Assembly: GCA_020284085.1 (NCBI GenBank)
Contig: JACEVL010000057.1
Coordinates: 162,501-226,500 of the forward strand
Source of the DNA: Aporrectodea caliginosa
Lineage: Eukaryota; Annelida; Clitellata; Crassiclitellata; Lumbricidae
Direction: 5' to 3'
Length of the DNA: 64,000 bases
Part shown: piece after piece, positions 23,601 through 35,426 of the stretch
How positions within the stretch are numbered: position 1 is the first letter of the stretch
How the letters are laid out: the number at the start of each line of letters is the position of its first letter
Position numbers and translations under genes: made by a program
Notes under the pieces: generated by a model
Databases searched by the model: none
What the model saw: only the letters and a program-made list of their open reading frames with translations
Told to the model about the DNA's origin: nothing

Positions 23601-26600
23601 TGAAAACTCTTTCACACACAGTTCCTTAGCACCACCAGTGTGCTTATTTCTTATTCCGTTTTTTGTTCAGGTTTTGTATGTTGTCATTATGTGTAATATA
23701 TTTTATAAATTTGCTTGCAGGGGTCCATAAAGTAGTGGTAACATCACTGGCATGAAGAGATCAGTAGGAAGCGAGATCTCCTTCCCACAACCCTCCCAAA
23801 GGTCCACTCAGCCTATCATTCGTGAGATAGCGCGTTGATAAAATGAGACATATCTGACGTGATGGGCGCCTTGCATGGCTGCCGAATACAGTTAAATTCG
23901 ACTCCTGTAATAACTTGTGATCATTCGTTCATACTGAATTGCAAGCATAATGCATTTGTCGGTTTGAATTAATAAAGAATATGATTATTATTATTGTTAT
24001 TATTATTAAAATATTTGGCCCTTGAGCAGCCAAAGCTTTGTGATGCCACTTGGTAAGTGTGTGTAGTTCAAGGTATGGCACATCATTCTAATGAGGTGTT
24101 AAAAATGTTTCTGAATTTCTCTTATGCTGTATTTAATAATATTTTACACACAGGTCCTTAGCACCATGAGTATGCTTATGCCTACAATTGAATCCATTCT
24201 ATCAGAACAATTGCAAATGTCTTCTTCTTGTTCCCTAGCTTATTATTGCTTCTGATTATGGTGGATGTCCTAAATCAGAGCTGAATAAATCCCACACAAC
24301 TACTGCATTACCGTACTTCATTGCCTTATATTTCCATGTTTATTAAATACTTTTCCAAATATTAATAAAGAAAAATGATTTGTGTTTTGTAGTGTTTGTA
24401 TTCACAGTTTGTTGGACCTGGAGCAGAGATGAGCATTTCCTGCTCCAAACATGATGCAGACGATATTCACCGAAAACTTGATCCACCTTTTGAAGAATTA
24501 TTTGATAAAGTGGAAGAATATGTCCTTGGTGTTCTGTACAGGGCCCGGGAGTCGGCGATGGAGGCAGATCTTCTGGCCTACAACAAGGTACGAATGTTTG
24601 AGCAACTTGAATGGATTAATTATGCTAATAATTGAAACAGTTTGTTATGTAGATGTTTCAATACGCATACATACAATGTGATTACATTGAAAACTGCATA
24701 TTGTTTTCATTTAAAATCCTGCTTAGGAGAAATTTTAAATCCTTCTGCATTTTCTTAGCAAAACGGTATGATTCACATGGTATAAATGTTGCTGCAGACA
24801 TAAATTTGAAAAACCTGGCTTGTGGTCTATTCTATGTACACGCAAACTGCTCAGTGATGTAAATGCATGGTATAAGGCCTGTAAGGTCCAGAATGCAAGC
24901 CTTTCATCATATCTCTATACATTGCTAAATCTGTATCGCCCTCCTAGAATGTTGCATTCTTCTTAAATTGGCCTCTTGTTAGAACCTAGGTTCAAGTCAA
25001 TTGTAGGGGGATCAGCTGCTGTGCTCCATGTATTTGGAATCATCTACCAAAAAGACCTGACTTGCCAATTCGCTACCATGATTTAGATCACTAGTCAAGA
25101 CTCACTATTGCCATGTATTGGTACCTGGTATATATTTTTCAGAATTCTCAAATAATTATGTGTGATATTCTATTGAACTGCAGATTCTGAAGCGGGAGGA
25201 AAAGAGAATTCTAGGAGAAAAATCAGCGGTTGTTGTTTCTTTGCAAAGGAAAGGAATTGTTCAGATCAGGGTAAATTTCATTCACTGTTCTAACTTCAGA
25301 TGCTGGTTATCAGTAATGTAGCTATGGGTTCTCAGGGCCTGCGACTACAAGGACTTGGAGGTGAATCTGAAAAGGAGGGACCCATCCAATGCCTGATAAA
25401 GTGTACAGGCCCCAAAGCGTTCAGTTGAGTAATCTGTGGGATGATCCTGAAATTTGAAATTATGCACTGCTGTTATTCCAACATGTACATGAAATATTAC
25501 CAGAATATCTTGTTTTTGACTTAAATAGATTTGTGGAAGCTTTTAATGAAAATGTGGTAATTATCAGCACTGAGTGTTCCATGATGTTTAAGTGGCTGTA
25601 ACTTTGGGACTAAAGTTAGAAGGCTGGAATGTCTTTTTTATCAATCAGTAAGATGCAATAGTTTCCATTGTAACTAATGTTGAAACAATATATAAATTGA
25701 AAACAGTGCTTCAATTTATACATGATTTTGGATATATACTGAAGTGCTCACCTTTATGTGCACAAAGTGAGAAAATCTGAAACTGTAGCATGGAACCGAG
25801 TTTGTGAATCTGATGTTCCATAGCTTCCTGTCCTTGGATAGTGAAGAGGGGATTTGAAATGGAATTTTGTTTTCCTCCAAGAAAGAAATGTTTGTGTTAT
25901 TAAACTGCATACTTAGTTGACAATATAAAGTCACTAGATATGCACTTGTTCTTGCATTTTTCGTTTAAGGATGACCCAAAGTATGGAATTTTGTTTTATT
26001 TACCTCATCACTTGAGCTTAGTTGGGATGTAGAGCACTGGCCAATGAATGTTTGCCTTTGAACTTTAGAAGCTACCACGATCTAATGATGCCAGCCTAGA
26101 TGCAGAACTCTACCATCAGACAATCGAACGTCTTCCACCAGACCTCAGAGACTTCACCCTCCAGAGAATTCTCAGCAACCGCATGGAGCTGGAAAACTTT
26201 CGTGAGTTCCTTTCAGATAACTATGCCAGTCTTGACCTTCACTGCTGGATGGACATTGAGAACTATAGGCGCATTCCAGAGTATCGTGAAGTTCTTCGCA
26301 GCTCAAAGGCAGATGACATTAAGGAAACGTACCTGAACAAACAATACTTCTTCGGTCCAAACAGCCCGGCCAGCAAAGAGGAACAGACTAAAGTAAAGCA
26401 ACAGATTTCATAGCGATAGACATTGTTCAGTTATAGTTTAGCGATATGTGATAAGTAACATTACAGCAGAATATATGTGGTTGATATGAGTCACATGTTG
26501 CTCCTGTGTAACAGATAGCCTATGAACAGAGCTGCATTTTGTAAATGACTGTAAATGACAAATTTAGCAGTGTGAATGCTTACTGTTAATAATAATGTAA

Positions 26601-29600
26601 CGTATTGATACTCAACGTTTACGTACATTAATGTATTAATGTACGTAAACATAGGTTTGTAAACTTTCCTAGAATAGCCAGGACATTCCCAGAATTGGAG
26701 CATGTCTCGGACTTAGCGGAGTCTGTCACAGAATTGTTTGCAACTCCAAGTATTGCTGACTCTACTCTAATCATGCCCAAGACATCAATCGACTCTCACT
26801 TCAAGTTCATAGTGATGACCACAATGAATCGTGATAAGTTACATTACAGCGTCATGCATTTGAATAGCATTAGCAGTACATTTAGTCAGTTGCAGTGTCT
26901 CAGGCTTGTCCAACTAGCCTAACGACAGAGGTTTCTTCATAGCTACTATGTTGATAATTCGTATTTGTAAAATTGTAAACTCAAGATTTCTACAGTGCCC
27001 ACAAACTAGCTTATTCACAGGCACATTGGACACTCTTTGTAACAGAGAAAGGTATGATTGAAAAAGTGTACCTTGGAATCCATTATTTAGGTTTTTCAAC
27101 CCTAGTGAAACTGTATTAAATGAGGTGAGGTAAGATTGGTATAAATATGACTCATACATCAATGACTGTTTTAATTGTTTGCTATTGTTATCTGAGTTAC
27201 TTGTGGTTTTTCTGATATACTTGTTTCTGTGAACATTCTGTCAAGGTCATTGCATGTGGCAATGGGTTTGGAAGGGCATCTAACATCCGGCCGACAGACC
27301 AGTGTCTTTATGAGGTACAGAAGTATGTTCAGCATCGCCTGGAGTTCAAATGGGTCCCTCGGTTTCTCACTTCGAAGGCCTTTGGCAGGCACAGACAGTC
27401 GCAAGTTAGCATCAGTCATGTCATTGATGATGCCATCGCACAGCAAAAAAGAAAAACTCAGGTTGTTTCTAGGGTAGGTTTAGTTTTGTTTTTATTTGCA
27501 ATATTCCGTTGAAATCATGTCAGTCCATCTAACACGTGACTAAGGTAAAGTCAAAGTAACGCATTTATTATGCACTGTCCTCAGCCATTGTCAGGATTCT
27601 TAAGGACAGATTAACTCATAAATGCAAGCCCTACAATATTAATACAGACATTCCTTCCTTACAGGTTACATGTTCAGTTGTTAGTTTAACATGGGTTGTT
27701 AGTTTAACATTAAATGGCTTTATGGGTTTTGAAACAGCTATCTGAACTGTTTGTCTAGCATTCAGTGGAGATTTTGCACAAGGTAGGTTTAACCACTCAC
27801 ATTATTTGACATATATTATAATAACATTTGTCTGTACAGAACTCTGTATGACATTTGCTTGTGGTATCAGGACATTAACCCTCTGGGCAATAACCTGACA
27901 GCCAATAACTCTCAATACCCCTAGAACCTTTGCTTGTACTACAGTACTTGTTATGTAATATTGTATTTATGTCATTAAATGCATCCTATATGTAACTGTG
28001 TATGTGTAGAACTATGAGTGCATGCATATATTATGTTTAATGTAATGACTGAAGCTCTGTAGGAAATATATAGCCAGTGGTTGAGTTCCTGCAGAATATA
28101 TGTTCCATTGTTTAGCTGCTAAACAGCAAATGGATTCCAACAACAGAGAAGATAACTCAGCTGCGCCAGGCGCTCCTTAACCCACTGACGTCCACTCAGT
28201 TCATGAAGTTCGTCTCTGTCCGTGGAAATCGTCTGGAAAACAACATCCTATTCTGGCAAGAAGTTCAGAAGTTCAAGGTCAGAGTTTTAGGCAATTTACT
28301 CTGACCTACACTTTACTTCAACCTTTGACAATGAACATACATACTACAAAGTGACTGGGAACTCTATGCAGCTTGTCATTAAAGGGTTAAGTTCCAAAGG
28401 CAATTTACTCTGACCTACACTTTGCTTAAATTCCAAAGTGTTTGCTATGCCACACTTGTTTATTATACAATAATTGAATATATAACAATACCAGATATAA
28501 TCTAATAATAATTAAGTTGTCAGCCCATCTGTTATGAAAGCATCTGCCTAATGTGTGGGAGCATGTAGAAGCTCTGATAGAAGCTCTCTGAGTCAATTCA
28601 GAGTACAAATTTAATGTAAGCTATTTCAATGGCAATTATTGATTCTCTGTTCTTATGACCCCATTGGTTTCTGTAGGATATATGCCATTCAAGCTCTGAT
28701 AACACCCTGATGCGACAGAAAGCATCAGTTATCATCACATGCTTTCTCAGGTCGACCATACCACCTACTATCCAGATCACAGTTGGACCCGAACTGGCTG
28801 ATCAGATCGTACGTGCCAACGAGGAACAAACCTCACCATATGTTTTCAAAGATGCCCAGGTATGAATGAAATTGGAACAAAACATTTATTTAAATACTTT
28901 TTCGTGTAACGTAACATCATTTGATTTATTCGAGAACTGTTGGTCAAGTGGTATCCAAACTGTGCTGCGGAAATTTTATGCATCTTTCGTTCACAGAGTA
29001 ATACTTTGTTTAACTGTTTTGTGTTTTGTAGAAGCGAGTTTTTCTCAGTCTGCTCCCGCACTGGGACGATTTCTGCTCCTACCGGGATAAACTCGCCTTC
29101 TGTGCAGCTGAAGATGATCTATTGGCTCCACTAGTTAACCAGCGAAAGAATGAAGTAAAGCAAATTAGAAGACAGAAGCAGAAGCAACTTGATGAAAAGA
29201 GAGACAAAGTAAATAAAAGAATTCGTTTTTTGATTTTAAATTATTTAAAATTGCTTTTATTGTCTTTGGCCTCGATCTGTAACTGAATCAGATTTTATCT
29301 AATGTTATCCAATAAAGCAATGTCTGCTTGCTTTTTCTACCAACTGCAGACCCTAGGAAACAATTAAACCGTGCCTCTGCATGTGAGTTGGGGCCATGCC
29401 AGTGAGTTGACCTCTTCTACAATGGTTAGGGCAAGGTTTGCCTACTGAACGTGTAATTAAAATATTGAGAGTCAAGCTCAAACAGAAGAGGACGTACACT
29501 TTATGAAACTGAAAAAAGGTGTTCGAAAATTTGGGGAATAAATAAAAGCAAACAATTCTGGAAGATTCATTAAAATCTTGGAAACTAAATAATAAAAGTA

Positions 29601-32317
29601 AAAATAATATCGAATGCTGTGACATTTAAGTTTCTCAAAAAGTGACTAAAATAGTCACAAATTTGTTTTGAAGATATTATGGCCTTGCATTACTTCCCTC
29701 TGTATTGTAAACTTCTGGGTACAGTATCATGACTTCCATGTATTTTGAAGTCAAGCTGCTGGTTTAAATTGGCAGGCAGATAAACATACAGAGACATGGA
29801 CTATAATATTATGGGCAGGCACACAGATAAGCATCGGACAAACTAACCATACAATGACTAACAGAGCTGACCACCGGATCTAATTGACAGATAACTCACT
29901 GACAAATAAATTAATAACTGACTGAACTCCTGAATTGTTTATTGACTGAACTAACTAATAATGTCTGACTGACTTAATTACTGTACTGATCGGCTGATTT
30001 GCATTTGTGGTTGAAAGGAAAATGCTCGTCGACGAGCGCTTCTAGCGGCCGAACACCACAAACGTGTCGAGAGGAAATGGTCGATGGCGTGGAGCGATGA
30101 TGATGATCTCGACTCAGAGTTTGAGTTCTTTCGAGACAAACCAATCGCTTGGTCTTACTCCAAGTACCTGGCAGCTTTCAAGAAGGAACAGGTGCTGACC
30201 AGAATAGACCTTCCAGGACTATGTGGAATGGTCGAAGCATCACGGCTGACCGAGTTGCCACAGGTGACAAACGGTGGAGAGGATGGCGAGGATGGGGAGA
30301 CAGGTTCACTGGGTGATGACCAGGTCTCGATTCTTACAGACCTAGGATGTTCCGGTAAGATGCTTCTTATTGACTGTCATATTACTATACCATATAGGGG
30401 GGTCCGGTGGCGCGTTGGATAACATCTGGCCAAGAGAGCGAGAGGTACGATCGAGCCCCGTAGGGCGGATATGCTTTGTAGGCTGCTATTAGCGCGTGTA
30501 TTAGGCTGTCTTTCTGTTAGTAGTTAATAGTTAAATTGTTTCAATTGCATAACTACAGCCAGGACAGAAAAGATATTTATATTATATTATTTATATATGC
30601 TACTGTTTTGATAAAATCCCTGCCAGGACAGAAATTTATGAGTTTCCTATGTACCGGTATATACTATGTACACATAGGCTTAGCTACATTGAGGCACAAG
30701 GAGGCAGTTGCCTCCTCTTGCTTTTTTATATACTGGAACTTCTATTGACCAATGACCCAATGACCAGGATTTTGCCAATGGTCTGTGAGAGTGTGCCTGC
30801 CTCCTCTTGAATTTAAGTCTTGCTACGCTCCTGTATGTACATATCTGTCTGTTAGATCTGTTGTCAGGTCAGCTCTGCTAGTCAGTTGTTTGGTTAATTA
30901 AAAAAACCTTATGAGAAAAAGCAGTTGATTTCTTAGAAACCGCATATGACACGGTGCATTATAACATGATTCTGATATGATTAGGTCATGCTTTACATAA
31001 ACTTTAATCCAAATTCATTTATTGGCAAAAACTTATAACAAAAAGCGTATGATTTCTTAGACAATGACATTGAAATAATAATGTTCCAAATCATATTTGA
31101 TAATTTCTGGCAGAGAGCAGAAACATGGATCAGCTTATTGTGCAGCTCCGCAAGTACAAATGAAACTTAATCAGAAATGTATGCAGCTGCAAGTGTATAG
31201 TAATATAGTTGATAAGTAAGTAAGTATATTCTTTATTAACCAATTGCTAATCACACTTTGGTGTAGGCCTACAGACATCTAATAAATACAGTTAAAAGTA
31301 TACAACATCCTCTAACAATAAAATGTTTTATGAATCAGGCTGGGAGGATTATGCAGTAATGAACATGGGGACAGAGGGAGTAGTGGGTGGGTTTGATTGG
31401 AGGTAGTAGTTGGTGCAGGACGTGACCCAAGGCCGTCAGGACAGCCCCAAAGAGGCGAGTGTTTCGGTGTTATCACAGAGTTGTTCAAACATTTGGGAGT
31501 TATCATGGAATTAATTTATGTGTTCCACAGAAGTTGCTTTTAAGATACTAGATTTTTATATTTTTATATATGCCTTTATACCTGGTACATGACTGTAGTA
31601 TGACATAAGGTGCTTTTTATATTTAGACTTAAAGGCACCAATTGTGTTAGACATGGTCAAACTATTGAACTACTGGACAAACTGTTCGAAATTTGCGGTC
31701 TTTATTACAGCTTGGAAAACTGATTGGTCATAAACCAGACCAAATGATAATCAAAGCATCTTCATGTATTATAACAATAACTGCACAACTGATACAAAAT
31801 CTTGAGAAAGTCACTGGAATTGTACACGTTTCAAAGAAATGATTATTACTATTGATGAATATAGTTTTATAGGTAGTAGGTAACGTTTACTTTGCCACCT
31901 GAAATAGTTGTAAAGAGTGATAGAGTGATTAATATTTGCAGGTCATCATCATCATCATCATCATCGTTGTCATCATCATCATCATCACCATTTAGTTTCT
32001 GGTTTCTACCATTTGTCAGCAATGGATGCATATAAATAACCCAGCTACATTCATTTTCGTCATTTGCTAAGTCCATTACAATCCCCATGCTCAGTACAAG
32101 TCTTGTAATGTCGTAATATAATATTGTATTGTTCATGTAGTGTAGTCAGTTGCTTCTATTGTCACATCTTGCATGTAGTGCCATGCTTAGAATCCAGCCA
32201 ATTCACATTCTTTCCACATAAACAGCAAGACTAGAGTCTTCTGCGAATGCTTAAGCCATCTATGTTCAATTCTTTTGATGTTTTGCAGGTCAGCAAAGTT
32301 CGGCTGCTGTCTTCTAA
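14625..32317 (+). CDS. RGS22: Regulator of G-protein signalling 22 (RGS22-like)
   Basis: Exons: 14625-14687, 15476-15712, 16449-16700, 19643-20319, 20648-20809, 21538-21861, 22686-22896, 23354-23455, 24393-24587, 25184-25270, 26069-26392, 27246-27473, 28116-28277, 28677-28859, 29032-29208, 30018-30354, 32289-32317. All junctions are GT-AG and in phase, giving 1,249 codons before TAA, the length of vertebrate RGS22. The N-terminus carries the family pattern EDLLESDNLFVDYFNAFL, then LPTFPEPL, and later WLKERRIPAFLNSDSYFEYR. RGS-like modules follow at ~381-460, ~618-741, ~795-950 and ~990-1105; the protein ends in a charged tail with VFEF-free acidic DDDD stretches and GQQSSAAVF. RGS proteins accelerate GTP hydrolysis by G-alpha. 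Mammalian RGS22 is testis-enriched and binds G-alpha12/13/11; that role here is inferred. The start exon is unsettled, and the 27246 acceptor has a weak pyrimidine tract. Confidence 0.93.
15780..16010 (+). mobile_element. tRNA-derived SINE, copy 1
   Basis: A near A-box (TTGGTTAGAAC, ~15792) and a B-box-like GTGGTTCACTTCCCG (~15851) are ~60 bp apart, as in class II tRNAs with a long variable arm. The body includes CACAGTCCGTACACGGG, CGGGCAG, a GGTGAAGGATCTCACC hairpin and GGGTCGAGGCC. The body recurs at 37351-37445, which makes this a dispersed family. It lies in an RGS22 intron. Confidence 0.6.
16760..16955 (-). mobile_element. CR1/L2-like LINE 3' end, short copy
   Basis: Tail words CAATCAAATCAAATC, then CTTTATTG, then GGGAGATCC...AGGGACCTGAGTCCCGCTAGGTAGG. 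The GGGAC/GTCCC hairpin matches the neighbouring longer element starting at 17095 and the one at 5668. Antisense in the RGS22 intron. Confidence 0.75.
17095..19045 (-). mobile_element. 5'-truncated CR1/L2-like LINE with decayed reverse transcriptase
   Basis: Read on the minus strand from 19045 to a CAAT-type tail at 17095. RT landmarks appear in order: NYRPISVISYFAKLLEK (near 19000), QHDFRSGHSTV, then DLSKAF (near 18770), GVPQGSILGPLLFLIYIND and FADDT (about 18630-18520), KSNYILFSSN, VKFLGVFID, and the C-terminal WGPRLWNSLSPSLR (near 17780). The frame is broken several times (near 18760 and 18510, and between 18424 and 18269), so the copy is dead. The 3' UTR has the GGGACC/GGTCCC hairpin near 17290. 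It lies antisense in the RGS22 intron between exons 16449-16700 and 19643-20319. Confidence 0.9.
19046..19642. other. RGS22 intron remainder
   Basis: AT-rich intronic DNA with a short (GAT)n at about 19184-19200. Nothing else was recognised. Confidence 0.5.
20190..20809 (+). other. First RGS-like module of RGS22
   Basis: Encoded at the end of exon 19643-20319 and in exon 20648-20809: FQKFLRGTSGEKVWNLWMDI, then about 40 residues later a Tyr-rich helix (RMKEQYIIGG). The F-x-x-F-L...W-x-D-I pattern is that of RGS helices 4-5. The module looks shorter than a full 120-residue RGS box, so it may be a partial or diverged one. Confidence 0.6.
21058..21252 (-). mobile_element. LINE reverse-transcriptase fragment
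   Basis: The minus strand encodes GPLLFLIYSNNI and NSFADDTTIYASD, the RT domains around the FADD catalytic motif. It is a short fragment with no readable ends. It lies antisense in an RGS22 intron, like the larger LINE at 17095. Confidence 0.85.
22800..24587 (+). other. RGS domain encoded by exons 22686, 23354 and 24393
   Basis: Residues ~618-741: RLERLLQALACEQRSGKFLR, then LWRNCLNFWESCHEYH, then DPPFEELFDKVEEYVLGVL. The order of helices, including L-x-F-W and the final F-D-x-V-E-x-Y-V-x-x-x-L, is that of a complete RGS box. Confidence 0.8.
23725..24008 (+). mobile_element. Probable SINE with (ATT)n tail
   Basis: A GC-richer block starting GGGGTCCATAAAGTAGTGG in an AT-rich intron ends in AATAAAGAATATG followed by (ATT)n at 23989-24008. 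Composition and tail suggest a retroposon. No Pol III boxes could be assigned with confidence. Confidence 0.35.
26140..27440 (+). other. RGS domain encoded by exons 26069 and 27246
   Basis: Residues ~795-950: LQRILSNRMELENFREFLSD, then LHCWMDIENYRR, and in the second exon CLYEVQKYVQHRLEFKWVPR. This is the best-conserved RGS box of the protein. A ~40-residue insert sits between helices 5 and 8. Confidence 0.85.
26617..26650. repeat. 34-bp near-perfect palindrome
   Basis: Arms GTTTACGTACATTAAT and ATTAATGTACGTAAAC are 16/16 complementary, with a GT spacer. It is in the RGS22 intron after exon 26069-26392. Confidence 0.95.
28170..29110 (+). other. C-terminal RGS domain encoded by exons 28116, 28677 and 29032
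   Basis: Residues ~990-1105: LNPLTSTQFMKFVSVRGN, NNILFWQEVQKFK, KASVIITCFLRSTIPPTIQI, and KRVFLSLLPHWDDFCSYRD. These correspond to RGS helices 3-4, 5, 6-7 and 8-9. Confidence 0.8.
30395..30495 (+). mobile_element. tRNA-like sequence, probable SINE head
   Basis: GGTGGCGCGTTGG (~30407) resembles a degenerate A box and GGTACGATCGAGCCC (~30446) a degenerate B box, spaced like a tRNA. It is in the last RGS22 intron. Confidence 0.35.
30665..30841. mobile_element. 161-bp hAT-type MITE with 8-bp target duplication
   Basis: The element spans 30673-30833, begins CATAGGCTTAGC and ends with the complement of CAGGAGCGTAGC. It is flanked by TATGTACA at 30665-30672 and 30834-30841. GGAGGCA and TGCCTCC words form inner inverted repeats. 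It is in the last RGS22 intron. Confidence 0.85.
31205..31285 (-). mobile_element. Retroelement 3' end with TAAG-type tail
   Basis: TAAGTAAGTAAG followed by TATTCTTTATTAACCAATTG and CACTTTGGTGT. The second part recurs at about 47530-47570 (TATTCTTTAATTGACCAATTG, CATTTTGGTGT), so it is a dispersed family lying on the minus strand. Confidence 0.55.
31943..31989. repeat. (ATC)n microsatellite
   Basis: An interrupted CATCAT run in the last RGS22 intron. The minus-strand poly-Asp ORF over it is an artefact. Confidence 0.9.
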
Positions 32318-32416
32318 GGAAACTTATTCAACATCAACAAGATGTCAGTATTATTAATTTTGATAGACCAACTAGTATAAGCCTATGCTATTTCAGTATT
32401 ATCTACTACGTAACCC

Positions 32417-32526
32417 AATAAATGCTACCAAATGTGAACAAATGTTGGGAACATGGACATCTGGTTAGTTTTACCACTTATTAGACCAATGCGTGTTTGT
32501 TGTAAAATTATTTATTTTGTAATAAA
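32417..32526 (+). terminator. Candidate RGS22 poly(A) signals
   Basis: AATAAA occurs at 32417-32422 and again at 32521-32526, 100 and 204 bp after the RGS22 stop codon. Either could be used. This is a motif match only. Confidence 0.5.
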
Positions 32527-33106
32527 CGAAAGCAAATTATTACAGTTGCATAATTAATATATGCTATGATTAATTATATATATATATAATACATATATAT
32601 ATATATATATATCAATACAATATATATATCAAATCTATATTGCCTTGGGCAACACAGTTGTACTGTTTAATGTGCATAATTATGTGCGATAATTTTCATA
32701 AACATGCCAAAGAAATGCTAATTTGTGAATAATACATGAATTCTGTGAGTTTACATTCAGTTAGATTTTGCATTTAGGCCTAGTTTAAATTAGACACTAA
32801 TATTATTAAGAAGTCTTGTGAAAGGTCTCTTTGAAAAGACAAAGCAGTTGAGAACTTTTCTTGAGAGTGTGACACAAACAACCAAACATCTCATTATCGA
32901 CATCTCCTTTAGAAAGAACGCAGTGCAGTTTCCATAAAAGTTCGATAAGGATCTCCTCTTGTTAACAATTATACAGTCAGATTGGGTTACGATAACATAG
33001 CATACGAAGAAAGTATGAATATATATTTTTATGAATGATTATAAGGTCACCGTCGGAGACAGGCGCGTAGCCACGTTCCAAGCAACTCCATTGCAGCAAT
33101 CCCACT
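32527..33106. other. Intergenic between RGS22 and the 156-codon ORF
   Basis: AT-rich, with TA tracts near 32575-32630. It would hold the 3' UTR of the minus-strand ORF. A TTTATT-type signal is not obvious near its stop. Confidence 0.4.
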
Positions 33107-33577
33107 TCAGTAGTGCTGATAGTAAGTTCTGTGTGGAGGTTGCCCTCTTGGCATCGAAGGGTATCCGTAGTCGTGTGCCACGTATTCTAGAGTCCTCGGC
33201 TGAGGGGGTGCCGCGTGGTAGATCGGTGTATCCTCCACGCCGACCACCTTGTACAACTGACCCGGTTGGAACTGCGATCCGGAGCCACTAGGCAGTTGGA
33301 TCTGCCTTGGCGGAGCAGGTGCCACAGTGGGCGCTGGTGCAGGTGGGAGAGGCATAGGAACAGGTAGTCCCATGGCCGGATCGTAGTAGCGGTATTCCAC
33401 TGTACCGTTGGGCGGTAGCGCTGTAGGGTAGGACATGGCGGCTGGCGGTGCGGCGTAGACCCTATCCGCTTGACGATACTCAACCTGTGGATAGGGATCG
33501 TAACCGCGTGGGACTGTGCGAGGTGGCGGATAATTATTGTCCCTGTAGCCGTAGTTACCTCGTCCGTATGGCTCCAT
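33107..33577 (-). CDS. Pro/Tyr-rich protein of unknown function (156 aa)
   Basis: Single open frame, ATG at 33577 to TGA at 33107. An in-frame TGA lies about 75 nt upstream with no other ATG between, so this start is the only one in the exon. The protein is low in hydrophobic residues and rich in Pro, Tyr, Arg and Ala. It has aromatic-proline segments (NYPPPRTVPRGYDPYP, VEYRYYDPAMGL), an Ala/Pro run near residues 75-90, and a Tyr-His-rich end (PPHRTYYQHY). No signal peptide, membrane segment or known domain is seen, so it is probably intrinsically disordered. GC content is well above the flanks and the length is unlikely by chance. It lies tail to tail with RGS22. It could be a whole intronless gene or one exon of a larger one. 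The family is not recognised. Confidence 0.55.
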   Translation of the reverse strand: MEPYGRGNYGYRDNNYPPPRTVPRGYDPYPQVEYRQADRVYAAPPAAMSYPTALPPNGTVEYRYYDPAMGLPVPMPLPPAPAPTVAPAPPRQIQLPSGSGSQFQPGQLYKVVGVEDTPIYHAAPPQPRTLEYVAHDYGYPSMPRGQPPHRTYYQHY

Positions 33578-33959
33578 CGCAGTCTGGCAGCTGTCTTCTT
33601 GCTTAGAGGCGATCAAGTTCTCTTCGCTCGTTCGGTCCTGTGTGCTTCAGAGAAATCAAGTTATACGGAAGAAGGCCGACACTTGTAAAAGACGTTGCTG
33701 ATCTGTTTGGTGTCTGTATTGCTGTACTCGACTGAAGGCAAAAATGAAGAAACGCCTCAACAGGCGACGCGTACCGTTCCAAGGCAAAATAGAGACACGC
33801 CTCAATTGGATACGGTTCGAAGCGTTTCCTTTGCAGAAGGTTCGCTGGACCGCGTCGGCTTTCATCTGCCCATGACTACTACACGACTAGGCATATGCGT
33901 CAGAGAAGAATGTATGTTGATCTGCAACAGTTATAATATAATAAGCCCTTAAAATTCTT

Positions 33960-34075
33960 AGTGTATGCACTTCTTTATATATACATACAATCATACATAT
34001 ATGTATATATATATATATACTATATATATACACACATACGATCATACATACACACACTCATACACACACATGTAT
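33960..34075. repeat. TA/CA-rich simple repeats
   Basis: TATATA tracts followed by CACACATACG-type words, about 380 bp upstream of the start of the 156-codon ORF. Confidence 0.8.
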
Positions 34076-34560
34076 AATAGTGACTTCGTCCAATTTTGAA
34101 TGTTCAAAGAATCAAATGTTGACACAGGCTATGGTTTTCCAACATGATTCATTTAATCGTGTAGCCTGGCTTAGGCCTACATCTGCATATGGCTACACAT
34201 GTAGAGTAGGCCTTTGTATATGCATAATGGTCTATATGAAACCGTCATTTGCAATTGACACTCATATTTTTACAAAACACCCTTTAGGCACAGCATTGAG
34301 GCAGGGCGTTTCCATGCCTGAAGACGTGTGCAGTCTTGCGTGTATACTTTACAGGTGCGTGATTCTCTTAATGCTTACGTTGGCCTATCCTACCCCTTAG
34401 ACTTTGTATAACGTATACTTTTTCAGCCGTGCCTTTACTATTATATGCTGGGTGGTCTCGGCATGCAATGTATTTAATCCAAGCTGGCCAACTCCCAAAT
34501 AATAATTATGATTAGTTCTTGTTTTGGATATTTACGTGTGTGTGGTGTGTGTAGATGTGT

Positions 34561-34739
<179 letters not shown>

Positions 34740-35234
34740 TGAAAATTTACATTACACTCATTTTGTCGTAGGAATGCATTGGTTTTAGATTCTCATTCTT
34801 ATGCAAGAATCCTGCCTAAAGTGAGTCTATAGGGCTTACGCATGAGGTTCATATCAGAGGCCATTATTTTGTGTCTTTATGATGCCTGATCCGTCTACTT
34901 AGAGGCATAGGCCTGCTAATAACTTGGGCTAAGTACTGCAGGCCTACAAGGCCCTACATCAGGATCGGTGGTATCTTAAAGAGTAGGCCCACATATCTAA
35001 CATGCAATTTTGTGTATGTAGGTATGTATGTGTGTAGGCCCCTATGTATACACGTAGGAGTGTAGACGTATACATACATGTATGTAACTATAATGTAAGT
35101 TTGTATGCATGGATTTATCAAACTGCTTCTAGAGCAGTGTGTTCTAAGGCAGTTTGAGAAATGTACTATGCTGACTAAAAGTCAGGTGCAAAAGTAGGCC
35201 TAGGACTATTGTAAGTCTAGAGAATAGAAGGTCT

Positions 35235-35361
35235 AATACAGATTTCGGCACGATGGATTTGAGTAGAAGCACGGCAGCACAGATGCCTATCTCCACAATC
35301 GCGGACCTGGTAACTTGAGACAGGAACTAACTCGATCAGCACAGAGCTATTTCACAAGCAC

Positions 35362-35426
<65 letters not shown>

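Noticed and set aside
26695..26922. 75-codon ORF between RGS22 exons as an extra exon
   Set aside because: Exons 26069-26392 and 27246-27473 already join in phase, and the ORF does not look like RGS22.
27246..27461. Alternative end of the RGS22 exon at CAG|GTTGTT (27461)
   Set aside because: AGG|GTAGGT at 27473 is the stronger donor and keeps the same phase; both remain possible.
33031..33483. Plus- and minus-strand ORFs overlapping the 156-codon ORF
   Set aside because: They are shadow frames of a GC-rich ORF; the chosen frame is the longest and has a clear start after an upstream stop.
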